Below, piece after piece: positions 13,444 to 25,800 of a stretch of DNA of 26,488 nt. The stretch's first letter is position 1. Every line of letters starts with the position of its first letter. This DNA comes from a virus. A program made the translations under genes and the position numbers. The stretch covers positions 1 through 26,488 of IMG/VR virus record IMGVR_UViG_3300042539_001453. The stretch is one strand, 5' to 3'. Under the pieces are notes generated by a model. That model had not been told where the DNA came from. It ran no database searches and was given only the letters and a program-made list of their open reading frames with translations.

Positions 13444-16400
13444 ATGATTCCAGCAACAAATAATAAAGTATTAGTCAGTGAAGATTGGAAAAAAATATAT
13501 CAGTCTTTTAAAAATGCAGACTTTAAAAGCTACGACTTTGATACTTTAAAACGTACAATGATTTCTTATCTTCAGGAAAATTTTCCTGAAGAATTTAATG
13601 ATTTTATTGATTCAAGCGAATATATCGCGTTAATAGACCTAATTGCATATCTAGGGCAAAATTTAAGTTTTAGAATTGATCTAAATGCAAGAGAAAACTT
13701 TTTAGAAACTGCACAACGTAGAGACAGTATTCTAAGATTGGCACAACTTATAAGTTACAATCCTGCTAGAAATATTCCGGCAACTGGTTTTTTAAAATTA
13801 ACTGCAATATCTACAACTGATAATGTTATTGATTCAAATGGTACAAATTTAGCAAATACTACGATTGCATGGAATGATGCTACTAATCCTGATTGGTATC
13901 AACAATTTATTAATATATTAAATTCTACAATGGGATCTTCGTTTGGAAATCCATTAGATAGACAAACAATTAATGGAGTGTTAACTGAACAATATAGTAT
14001 CAATAGTTCAAATACTGATGTTCCTATATATAGTTTTTCTAAAGCAATTAACGGAACTCCTATGACGTTTGAAGTTGTTCCTTGTACATTTGCTAATAAA
14101 GAATTTGTTTATGAACTTGCTCCTGAACCTGCAGGGCCATTTACATTTATATATAAAAATGATAATCAAGGATCCGGGAGTGTTAATACTGGATTCTTTG
14201 CTCATTTTAGACAAGGCAGCATTAATGTTTCTCAATTTAGTTTAGATAATCCTGTGCCAAATGAAATTGTAGGTATTAATGCACCCGGCATTAATAATTC
14301 TGATGTTTGGTTGTGGCAATTAGATAAAGATGGTAACTTTGATACATTGTGGACCCCTGTCGAAACAGTATCGGGCGCAAGTAACAATATAATTTATAAT
14401 AGTCTTAATAAAAATCTACGTAAGATATACGCAGTCTCTACTAGAGATGATGACCAGGTAGATTTAAATTTTTCTGATGGTATTTTTGGTGATTTACCTA
14501 AGGGAGATTTTAGATTATTTTATAGACAAAGTAATGGGCAGACTTATGTAATTAAGCCTGAACAAATGAGCGGGATATCAATTTCTATCCCATATACAAA
14601 TGGTATTGGACAATCACATGTTTTACAATTAACATTAAGTTTACAATACACTGTTAGCAATAGCTCTGGGCCTGAAACAAATTCTAGCATTCAAACAAAA
14701 GCACCGCAAAACTATTACATTCAGAATAGAATGATAACTGGTGAAGATTATAATATTGCTCCGTTAATTGCAGGTGCAGATATTTTAAAATTAAAAAGCA
14801 TTAATAGAATATCTAGTGGATTGAGCAAATATTTTGACGTATCTGATATTACAGGAAAATATAATAGTACAAACATTTTTGGTACCGATGGTATGCTGTA
14901 TCAAGAAGAAATTGAAAAGTACTTTGAGTTTGAACCAACAAGTCGTAATCAAATTATATCAGTTATTAAAAATAATCTAGCGCCTATTGTTGCATCGCCG
15001 GAAATAAGATCTTTTTATCTAGACAAATATGTACGTTTTAATTTGTCTTCATCGATGCTTGCTTGGACAGAAGTTAATAAAACACCAAATCAAAGTCGAG
15101 GATATTTAAGTAATTCGTACGGTGTTGCATCTGTCGGGGTTTTTAATACCACAGCGTTGACATTTTTAAAAGTTGGATCTTTAGTGAGATTCAATGCTCC
15201 TACTGGTAGATATTTTGATCAAAAAAATAATTTAAAAATTACTCCATCAAATGGAATACTTCCGATTGGTGGTAAGTCATATATATGGACAACTGTTGTT
15301 CAAATTATCGATGACGGTTCTGGAAACGGTGTAGGAGTATTATCAGACGGAACAGGTCCGATTATATTCTCGTCGAGAGTACCTACCGGTGCTTTAATTT
15401 CTCGTATTATACCTAAATATGTCAACCTACTAGATTTTTCTGTAGAAACTGAAGTTGCAAATATTTGTGTATCTCAACGAAATTTTGGTCTTACTATAAA
15501 CAATATAACCAGACAATGGGATATTATTTTAAGTTCTAATCTAGATTTAATATCAGCATTTAGTTTAAGTAACCAAAGCAATAGTGAAGATAGAGGATTA
15601 GATGCTAGTTGGCTTATTGCGTTTATCTGGGACGGTAAAAAATATAGAGTAAGGTATAGAACTCTTAATCATATTTTTGAAAGCGAAGCAGAAACAGCAT
15701 TCCATGTTGATAATTCTTCGATTAATTATGATTATATTTCTAATACAGTTATTAAAGATAAAATTAACGTATTAGGAATTAATCCTTTCCCTACAATACT
15801 TGGTAGTTTAGGGGTAGACTACATTTGGCAAATAGACGGTCCTGTAGTTGAATCAGACGGTTATATAGAACCAAAAAAAGTAAAAATTAGTTTTTATGAT
15901 TATAATAATTCCGGACAAATTACTGATCCTGATGCATTTTATAATATAGTAAATCCTTTAAGTACAAGTACTGATACTAATTATAGAGATAAGTTTTTAT
16001 ATTTTAAAAAATCAGATGACGGTTTAAGATATAGTCTTGTTACAGATGAAGTTATTACAGCATTTCCAGACGATAGAACTTTCTTAATTCAGAATCCAAA
16101 TCAATCAATTATTGAAGATAATTCTTTATATTATTTTTATTCACCTGATATTAATGCAGTAAAATATTGGTCTACAACTACAGGTTCGTTAGTATATACA
16201 GATCAATATTTTGGTCGTTCAGGTAGATCATCATTAAAGTTTCACTATCAACATAATAGTGGCGATGAAAGAAGAATAGATCCTAGTAAAACAAATATTA
16301 TAGATATATATGTTTTAACATTATCTTATGATACAGAATTTAAGAGTTGGCTGTTAGGTAATAGTCCAACAGAACCGTTGCCGCCAACAAGCCAAAGTTT

Positions 16401-16854
16401 AGAACAAAATTACGGCGAAAAATTAGAATTAATAAAATCTATTAGTGATGAAATTGTATTCCATCCTGTAAAATATAAAGTATTATTTGGAGATAAAAGC
16501 TCTTCAAGTTTACAAGCAACATTTAAGGCAGTTAGAAATTCAAATAGAACAACAAGTGATAGTGATTTAAGATCTAGGATATTACTTGCTATCAATGATT
16601 TTTTTGCATTAGAAAATTGGGAGTTTGGACAAAGTTTCTATTTCAGTGAGGTATCGGCTTATGTAATGAATAGGCTAACACCTGATATTACAAATTTTGT
16701 TATAGTTCCTAATTCCGGATCATCGTTCGGAAGTTTATATGAAATAGCATGTCAATCTAATGAAATCTTTATAAGCGGTGCTACAGTAAATAATATTGAA
16801 ATAATTAGTGCAATTACATTGTCGCAATTAAAATCAACATCTAGCGGAAGTTAA
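13444..16854 (+). CDS. 6: gp6, baseplate wedge protein, enlarged form
   Basis: This is the main wedge scaffold that dimerises to form the inner ring of the baseplate. The N-terminus is typical: DWKKIYQSFKNADFKSYDFD, MISYLQENFPEEFNDFIDSS, EYIALIDLIAYLGQNLSFRID, NARENFLETAQRRDSILRLA, QLISYNPARNIPA. Residues about 335-360 (VDLNFSDGIFGDLPKGDFRLFYRQSNG) match the conserved central gp6/J-type region, followed by NYYIQNRMITGEDYNIAPL. The C-terminus has RSRILLAINDFF and WEFGQSFYFSEVSAYVMN, again typical. The protein is 1136 residues against 660 in T4, with the surplus mainly between about 550 and 1000, a beta-rich insertion of unknown role. The start ATG lacks a Shine-Dalgarno and follows AATAAATA. 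The stop is 1 nt before the next start. Confidence 0.92.
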   Translation: MIPATNNKVLVSEDWKKIYQSFKNADFKSYDFDTLKRTMISYLQENFPEEFNDFIDSSEYIALIDLIAYLGQNLSFRIDLNARENFLETAQRRDSILRLAQLISYNPARNIPATGFLKLTAISTTDNVIDSNGTNLANTTIAWNDATNPDWYQQFINILNSTMGSSFGNPLDRQTINGVLTEQYSINSSNTDVPIYSFSKAINGTPMTFEVVPCTFANKEFVYELAPEPAGPFTFIYKNDNQGSGSVNTGFFAHFRQGSINVSQFSLDNPVPNEIVGINAPGINNSDVWLWQLDKDGNFDTLWTPVETVSGASNNIIYNSLNKNLRKIYAVSTRDDDQVDLNFSDGIFGDLPKGDFRLFYRQSNGQTYVIKPEQMSGISISIPYTNGIGQSHVLQLTLSLQYTVSNSSGPETNSSIQTKAPQNYYIQNRMITGEDYNIAPLIAGADILKLKSINRISSGLSKYFDVSDITGKYNSTNIFGTDGMLYQEEIEKYFEFEPTSRNQIISVIKNNLAPIVASPEIRSFYLDKYVRFNLSSSMLAWTEVNKTPNQSRGYLSNSYGVASVGVFNTTALTFLKVGSLVRFNAPTGRYFDQKNNLKITPSNGILPIGGKSYIWTTVVQIIDDGSGNGVGVLSDGTGPIIFSSRVPTGALISRIIPKYVNLLDFSVETEVANICVSQRNFGLTINNITRQWDIILSSNLDLISAFSLSNQSNSEDRGLDASWLIAFIWDGKKYRVRYRTLNHIFESEAETAFHVDNSSINYDYISNTVIKDKINVLGINPFPTILGSLGVDYIWQIDGPVVESDGYIEPKKVKISFYDYNNSGQITDPDAFYNIVNPLSTSTDTNYRDKFLYFKKSDDGLRYSLVTDEVITAFPDDRTFLIQNPNQSIIEDNSLYYFYSPDINAVKYWSTTTGSLVYTDQYFGRSGRSSLKFHYQHNSGDERRIDPSKTNIIDIYVLTLSYDTEFKSWLLGNSPTEPLPPTSQSLEQNYGEKLELIKSISDEIVFHPVKYKVLFGDKSSSSLQATFKAVRNSNRTTSDSDLRSRILLAINDFFALENWEFGQSFYFSEVSAYVMNRLTPDITNFVIVPNSGSSFGSLYEIACQSNEIFISGATVNNIEIISAITLSQLKSTSSGS

Positions 16855-16855
16855 A

Positions 16856-19800
16856 ATGGCGGATAAAAAGTCGATTAATTTATTACCGGAGTTTTTAAGA
16901 ACAGATAAAAATGCAAAATTTTTGTCTAGTGCGTTTGATCCTTTAATACAAACTCCTCAATTAGAAAGAATTGACGGGTACATTGGATCAAAAATTACTC
17001 CTACTTTTAATCCAAAAACTGATTTTTATTTAGATGAAGTTTCTTACTTAAGAAAAAGTTATCCTTTAGAACCTGCGTTAGTACTAAAAAATAGTACATC
17101 TGAAATTACAGACGTTATCTCATATGATGATTTAATCAATGAAATAGGAGTACAAGGCGGTAAGAATAAAAATTTAGACAGATTATTTAGATCAACTTTT
17201 TATTCTTACGATCCCTTAATAGATTGGGATAAACTTGTTAATTACCCTGAATATTATTGGTTACCGAACGGCCCAGATCCAATTTTAATTAAAGTTGAAG
17301 GATTGGATTTAGAAAATTCATCCGAGACAATGATAGGAAAAACATCCTATACATTACCGTCTGGACATAAACTTAGTAATGGAATGAAAATTACATTTCT
17401 AAATGATGTTGTGCCAGCTTCATATAGAGATAAGACTTTTATAGTAGAAGGTGTAGGAAGTTCGATAACATTAGTTGATTTTACATTATTAGAAGCACAA
17501 GAGTCTTTATCTCGAGTATACAATGAAGTTTTCGATGGTGACATTTTTGACGAATATCCTTTTGACGGCGACCAACGATTACCGTTAGATCCAGAATACG
17601 TTACTATTAATAAAGCTAGTAAAGATCTAAATCCATGGACAAGATATAATAGATGGTTCCACGGCGAAATAATTAGATTAACTGCTGAGATAAACGGCGA
17701 CGCTCCAGTTTATCCTTTAGCATTTAAAGCAAAAAGACCTATTATAGAATTTAAACCAAATTTACAATTATATAATTTTGGTAAAACTGGTATTCGAAAT
17801 GTTGACTTATTAGACACTGATACTCGCGATGCATTTAAATCAGTAGAAGGTACATTCGGCTATTACGTTGATGGTGTTTTATTAGAAGAAGGTAATAGAG
17901 TAATTTTTAATGCAGATTCAGATGCTAACGTTAGAGGTAAAATTTATGAAGTAAGATATGATCTTACAGCCCCTACACCTATATTACATTTAGAAGAAGC
18001 TGACGATTTTACACCAGACGATTTTGATTCTATATCAGTTAATTATGGATTGGTCAACTCTGGAAAAACTTTTTATTATAATGCATTGACGAATAAATGG
18101 ATAGAAGCACAACAAAGAACATTATTGAATGAAACTCCATTGTTTGATTTATTTGACAGCGACGGAGTTAGCTATACTCAAATAGCTGATAAAAATAATT
18201 TTGTTGGTAATAAAATTTTTGGCTATGATGTAGGTACAGGTACTCCTGACCCTATATTAAATTTTCCTTTAAAATATCAAAACAGTGTAGGTGTCGGAAG
18301 TTATCTATTTAAAAATTATTTTATGACTGATGTTATTTCGATAACATCAAATGCAGTGAGTAATCTTGTTTCGACAGGTATCGCATATATTAAAATTAAT
18401 AATAGTAATTCATATACATTATTAAATGTTTGGAACAATAATGTTCAAGATTATAAAATTCCTATTACAGAAGTTCAGACTGTTAACAGCACTACTAGTA
18501 CATTATCTATTTCATCCCTTAATACACCTATAAGTTATCCGTTAACTGTTACTGCTTTTGTTAACGGATCTAAGCAAAATGTTTCTATTAATACAGGATC
18601 GAACGTTGTTACTTTTTCTACTCCGTTGGCAGCTAATGATACTGTATTACTAAAAATTATCACAGATCAACTACCTAATGAAAACGGTGCATATGAAGTT
18701 CCTATTAGTTTAACTAATAATCCTTTAAATGGACCAATTTCTGATTTAACTTTAAGTGAACTATCTGATCATGTGTTTACTATGGTTAGCAAAATTACAG
18801 GATTTGAAGGAAAGTTTCCTGGTACTAGTAACTTAAGAGATCTTTCAGATTATTCAAAATATGGAACTAGATTATTAATAAATTCTAATCCTATTGCTTT
18901 CTCTCAATTTTTCTTAGGCAAAAAAGAACACAATGTTGTTGATGCAATACGATTCGGCGGCGAACAATATAATCAATTTAAATTAAATTTAATAAACTAT
19001 TCTAAAAAAATTGACGGCCAACTCCTACCAAAAGATGCATTAGATGAAATCTTAAGAGAATTTGGTAAAAATAAAAATTTAGAATCTCCTTATTATAGAT
19101 CTGATATGTTAGGTTTTGGACCAAATAAAATTGTTAGGTCGTATACAGTATCAAATCCGGATATAGTAGAATATGCTACAAGTTTAGATTTTAAATATAC
19201 TGAATTAAGCTTTAGATCGGTTTTAATTTATGTAAACAATGTACAATTGGTTCTAAATAGAGATTATACTGTAGATCCAATTAATGAAACTGTAACTTTT
19301 TTAGTAACGTTATTTGACAATGATACAATTGACATTGTTCATTATTTAGATACTAGGGGATGTTATATTCCGCCTACACCGTCTAAATTAGGACTATATC
19401 CTACTTTTGTTCCTGAAATATTTGAAGATAATTCTTATGTTGATAGTCCTATTAAATTTATTAGAGGTCACGACGGTAGTTTAACTAAAGCATTTAATGA
19501 TTATAGAGATAATATTATTTTAGAGTTTGAAAAAAGAGTTTTTAATAATATTAAAGTTGAATACAATAATAACATTTTTGATGTTATGTCAATAATGCCC
19601 GGTGCATTTAGAACTACTGAATATAATTTAGATGAAGTAAATGATTTAATTGTTAGAGATTTTATGAAGTGGTGCGGTGCATACGGAGTAGATGCATTTA
19701 CTAATAATACTTTTGACGATACCGATTCTTTTACATGGAATTATAAAAATACTATTGATCTAGTATTTGATAAAAAAGTTCCAGGTCATTGGAGAGGAAT

Positions 19801-22800
19801 ATACAAATATTTCTTTGACACTGATGCACCAAATTTGAGACCGTGGGAAATGTTAGGTCTAGGTAAAATGCCTGATTGGTGGGAATCAAAATACGGAGTA
19901 GCACCTTATACTAGTTCTAACACTTGGCTATGGCAAGATTTAGAAGAAGGTTTCTTGTGGAATGTAGATTCGCCGAGAGTAACTAAACAAGGAATAACTC
20001 TTATACGATATGCAAGGCCAGGACTATCGAGCATTATTCCAGTTAATGCTACTGGCGAGTTAAAAAGCCCTGCAATATTCTTAACTACACAAAGTACTTA
20101 TTTTGACAAATCTAGCAAATGGAAATTTGGAGATATATCTCCTGCAGAAAGTGCATGGAGAAAAAGTAGTTGGTATCCTTTTGCAGTAAATGCAATGTGT
20201 GCGTTGCTTGAACCCTGTAATTACATTTCTAAAATGTACGATCTAAGCAGATCAAATATTAACAGTTTGGGACAAATAACTTATTTTGAAGATGACCTAT
20301 ATTTAAATTTAAAGAAGTTGGTCATCGACGGTGACGATGGTAACCAAACAGCAGGATATAGTGTATTTTTGGTCGAAAAAGGTCAAAGAAAAAATCAAAA
20401 TTATATCGAAATCTTAAAGCAAGATTTATCATATCTAGATTTTAATCTCTTTCACAAACTAGGCGGATTTGCTAGCAAAGAAAAATTACAAATAAACATT
20501 GACTCAGTTGATCCGGTTTCTAGAAGTCCCGGTGTTGTATTACCACCTGAAGATTATAATTTAATACTAAACATAAGTAATCCAATAAAAGCAGTTAGTA
20601 TATCCGGGATAATTGTCCAAAAATCAAATGGAAAATTTATAGTTAAAGGATATAATGTTGCAGAACCATATTTTGAAATTTTAAATCCTATAAAATCAGC
20701 CACATCAGGTGCACTTACTGTCGGGGGTAAATCCGAGACATTTACAGAGTGGTCTGGGTTTAATAGTAGTTCTACTACTTCGCGTTATTATAAACAAGGG
20801 CAAATTGTTAGGTATGGTGATAAATTTTATCGAGTAAAAGTTAGCCATACAGCACAAAGTACATTTGATCCGACATTATTTCAGCAATTATCATCATTGC
20901 CATTAAAAGGTGGAGTGTCTGTAAAACTTGCATCAAAGTTTGAAACATCTTCTACTATAGTACCATACGGCACAGAGCTTTCTAATCCGCAAGAAGTTTT
21001 TGATTTTATTATTGGATACGGTGCTTGGTTAGAATCACAGGGATTTGTATTCGATCAATATAATATTGATTTAAATGAAATCATTAATTGGAGATTTTCA
21101 GGTAAAGAATTTTTATATTGGACAACACAAAATTGGTCAAATAATAATGTTATTACATTAAGTCCTTTTTCAGACTATTTAAAATTTCAATCTAATATTT
21201 CAGTAGTTGATAATTTAATAAATGAAAACTATGACTATAAATTGTTAACTGCAAATGGATCTCTCTTTCCAATAGATAAATTTAATCTGACAAGAGAAGA
21301 CGGCTATTGTTTATTAAAAACAGTAGATACACAAGACGGTGTATTTTTTGCTAATTTAAGATTAGTACAAAAAGAACATGCATTTATTTTTAATAATTCA
21401 ACAATTTTTAACGATACAATTTATGATATTGAGACAGGGTACAAACAAGCTCGTGTAAAATTGTCTGGATTTAGAACTAAACAATGGAATGGAGATTTCT
21501 TTAGTCCTGGCTTTATATATGATAACGTTTCAGTAACTGATTGGCAAGAATATAAATCTTACTTACCCGGTCAAGTAGTAAGATATAATAGTAACTATTA
21601 TCAGGCAAATGAAAAAATATTAAATTCTAAGAATTTTGAGTTTTCAAAATGGAGTAAACTTCCTGAAAAACCAATTCCTGATTTAATTCCAAATTTTGAT
21701 TATAAGATTAATCAATTTGAAGATTTTTATAGTTTGGATATTGACAATTTCGATTATGGTCAACAACAACTAGCTCAACATTTAGTAGGATATACTCCGA
21801 GAGAATATTTAAACAATATTTTCTTTAATCCTATTAGTCAATATAAATTTTATCAAGGATTTATAAAAGAAAAAGGAACACGTAGTGCTTTTGATAAACT
21901 AACTAAGGCCACCTTGTTTAATAATCAAGGTGATGTTAATTTTAATGAAGAGTGGGCATTTAGAGTCGGTCATTATGGAAGTTTCTCTACATATAATGAA
22001 TTAGAATTTTCTTTAACAGAAGGTTCTTATTTAGAAAATCCATATATTGTTAAATTTGTTGATACACTACCTTCAGTCACAAATCCATTAGTACATTATA
22101 CATCTGCAACTAATTTTTTATTAACACCTGATAATTATATTTCTTCTCAAACTTTTGTAACTTATCCTGGTACGTTTAATGAAAATAATATAGAGTTATT
22201 AACAGCAGGATATGCAAGATTAGATGATGTAACAGCTACAGCTTTCAATAAAAATAGTTTATTAGATATTGCCAACAACGATCAGATTGCTGAAAATTCT
22301 ACAATATGGTTAGGATTTTTAGAAAACGGAGATTGGACAATTTATAGATATGCACAACAACGTGCTAAAATAACAGGAGTATATGTTAAATCTCCCGGAT
22401 CAGAAATTGCATTTGTTACTGATAAAGAACATCAATTGTCTAAAGGTGATATTGTATCTGTTGTAAGATTTAATGGACAAGTTGATGGGGTGCACATTGT
22501 AAAAGAAGTTGTAAGTTTAAAACAATTCTCAGTAGCATCTACATTATCGACTATCGTTGATGAAGATTTAATTAATCCCGGTACACTATTTAAATTTGAA
22601 CTTGCTAGATTTAATAATGTAAGTTCATTGGCTAACAAAAAATTGTTTAGTTTAAATGACGGAGATTTAATTTGGCTAGATAGAGACATTGATGATAAAT
22701 GGAAAGTGTTTAAAAAAGTAGATAATTATTCTACTAAAACTTATGAATCTGTTGATGTATATGGTGGCCAACAATTAGGATATACCATACATACAACTGA

Positions 22801-25800
22801 AAATTCTCCTATATTGCTTGCAGCAGCACCTGGACAATGGGTATTAGGTGAAGATACGTATGGTAAAGTTCTTGTATATCAAAAAACAGCTAGTGGTTTA
22901 GAAAAAAGATTTGATTATTTCTTAGAAACAGATTATCATGCAAGTAATACAGCAACACAGTTCGGTTACTCATTAGCATACGATGAAGGTAAAAAATTAT
23001 ATTTTGCTAGTGCACCAGCAGCTAGTAAAATTAAAGCCAGCTTAACTACAGGTACAGTTGTAAGCAGTACAGGAACAGAAACATCAAAGCTATTTGATAG
23101 CGAAGGTGTTGTTAAAATTAGTAGTCCATCGGTTAATTTTGATTATGAAAATACTGAATTTGTTTTAGTAAGTCCGTTTGCAACTACAACAGCAACAGCA
23201 CAAAATTCTAGATTTGGTAATTCTATATATATTAATCAAGTTAGTAATACTGAAGATACATTACTTCTTGTTAGCGCTCCCGGTGATGCAGAATTTAATG
23301 GAACTGGTGCGGTATATGCTTATCAAATAACCACAGTTACAAATACACTAACAAATTTAACAACAATTTTTGTTAGTCGTCATCCTAACGGAATAACGGT
23401 AGAAAATACATCTACTGTTACGTTTAGTGCAAAAAGTAGAATTGGAACAAAAATAGTAGGAGATAGAGTAGGCAATAACATTGCTATCTCTGCTCCGGGA
23501 TTTAATTCAACAGTAACTAGTAAAATCGGTGTTGTTCAAATTTATGATAATAATTTAGCATGTAAACAGACATTAGCATCACCATATAATAATAAAGAAG
23601 TTTATGGTGACGACATTTTTATGTCAAGCAGCGGAAAATATTTGTTAGTATCGTCAGTAAATGAAAAAGTAGGATATCAAACATATGGTAAAGTATATGT
23701 ATATCAATTAAGTTCTGATAATAATAAGTATTATAGAATTCAAATATTAGAAAATCCTATTCCGGAGTCTGATTTAAAATTCGGGTATTCATTATCAATT
23801 TCAGACGATGATACAACAATAACTGTTTCGGCATTAGGAACCAATCGATCTCAAGTAGTTAATTTTGATACCAATACAGGTACACAGAATTTAACAACAT
23901 TTGACGGAAATACAACTAAGATTATAAATGATATTCCTGATGCCGGTACTGTGTATGTATATACTAAAATTGGAAATTATTTTATACCTGTTACAGAATT
24001 ATATGATACTCTAATTTTAAGTGGAAGCAAATATGGTCACGATGTTTTAGCTACAAATAATAGCATATACATAGGAGCCCCTTCTTCTACTGGTGTAGGT
24101 ATCGGTAGTTTATCATTAACAACTCCGGTCGAAGTTGGTATAAGTGAAACCTTAACAGTAGATATTGATTCTCCTGCAAATAGCAACGGAGTTGAACCTA
24201 CTGTAACCATTAACTATTTTGAAATTTCGACGTCAACAAAATCAGTTGTTAGTATAACAATTACAAATCCTGGTTCTGGATATCGATATATTCCTAATGC
24301 GTATTTGAAGAACGGATCAGGGGCTGTATTAAATGTATTAACAGTAGCATTAGAACCAGATGATTCTAAAATTTATCAATTTAATAAAATTGATTCTTCT
24401 ATAAACGGATATAAAGTTTTAAGGCAACAAGAAGATTTAGTAGATGTTGCAAAGGTTAAAAAAATAGCATTAATTGATTCGTTTAAAGAAGAAATTATAG
24501 ATTACTTAGATGTAATTGATCCTTTAAAAGGAAAAATTGCTGGAATTGCAGAGCAAGAGTTAAAATACAAAACAGCATTTGATCCTGCTATATATTCAAT
24601 AGGTACATCGGGTACAGTTAATGATAAAAATGTTAATTGGTTAGATGATCATATCGGTGAATTGTGGTGGGATTTAAGTAACGCAAAATACGTATGGTAT
24701 GAGCAAGGCGATGAAGTTTATAAGAAAAATAATTGGGGTAAATTATTCCCTGGATCTAGTATTGACGTATATGAATGGGTAAAAACAGATTTACTTCCTT
24801 CAGAATGGGCAGCACAAGCTGATACAAATGATGGATTATCTAAAGGAGTAAGCGGCCAACCAAAATACCCTAATAATTCTGTAATTTCAGTTAAACAAGT
24901 TTATAACACTGTAACTGGTGTATTTGAAAATGTTTACTATTATTGGGTAAAAAATAAAACTATTTTACCTAATGTAAAAAATAGAAGAATTAGTGCGTTT
25001 GAAGTATCTTCGATTATAGCCGATCCAATTGCTGCCGGATTAAAATTTGCAGAAGTTCTATCTAATGATGCTATCGCCTTTGCAAATATACAACCGTCTT
25101 TAATTAGCAATAGGATAAATGTTAATGTTGCAGTTGATGTTTTAGATAATCAAATTCCAAGACATACTGAATGGTTACTATTAGAAGAAGGTAATCCAAA
25201 AAGTGTACCTACAACATTATTAGAGAAAAAATTAATAGATAGTTTATTAGGGCATGACCCGGATGGTCGTGTAGTTCCTGCTGCAAATTTATCATACAGA
25301 AATAGATATGGATTAGGAATAAGACCTCAACAAACATTGTTTAAAGATCGTATCGAAGCATTAAGAAATATTGTAGAATTTTCTAATTCAATTTTAGAAA
25401 AAAATATAATTACTGGAAAATATAGTTTTGAAAATTTAAACAAAGAAGAACAGATACCTACTGAAGAATCTGGAGAATACGATTTAATATTTGAAGATTT
25501 TGTAGAGCTTGACGCATTAGATACTACAAGTTATGTACGTGCAGAGTTACAGTGTTTTATCTCAAACGGACAGATAAGAAATGTAACAGTAATTAATCCT
25601 GGGTACGGTTATACATTTTCTCCGGAAATATATATCAATGGTTCGTTATCTTCTGGTGCTAAATTAATTGCAGATATAGATAACGAAGGTAGAATACTCA
25701 GAGTAAATGTATCGATACCGGGTAGCAATTTTACTTCGGCTCCTATACTAACAGTTCGTCCTCATACTATTATCATTAGTAATGACCCAACTGCTGGTAA

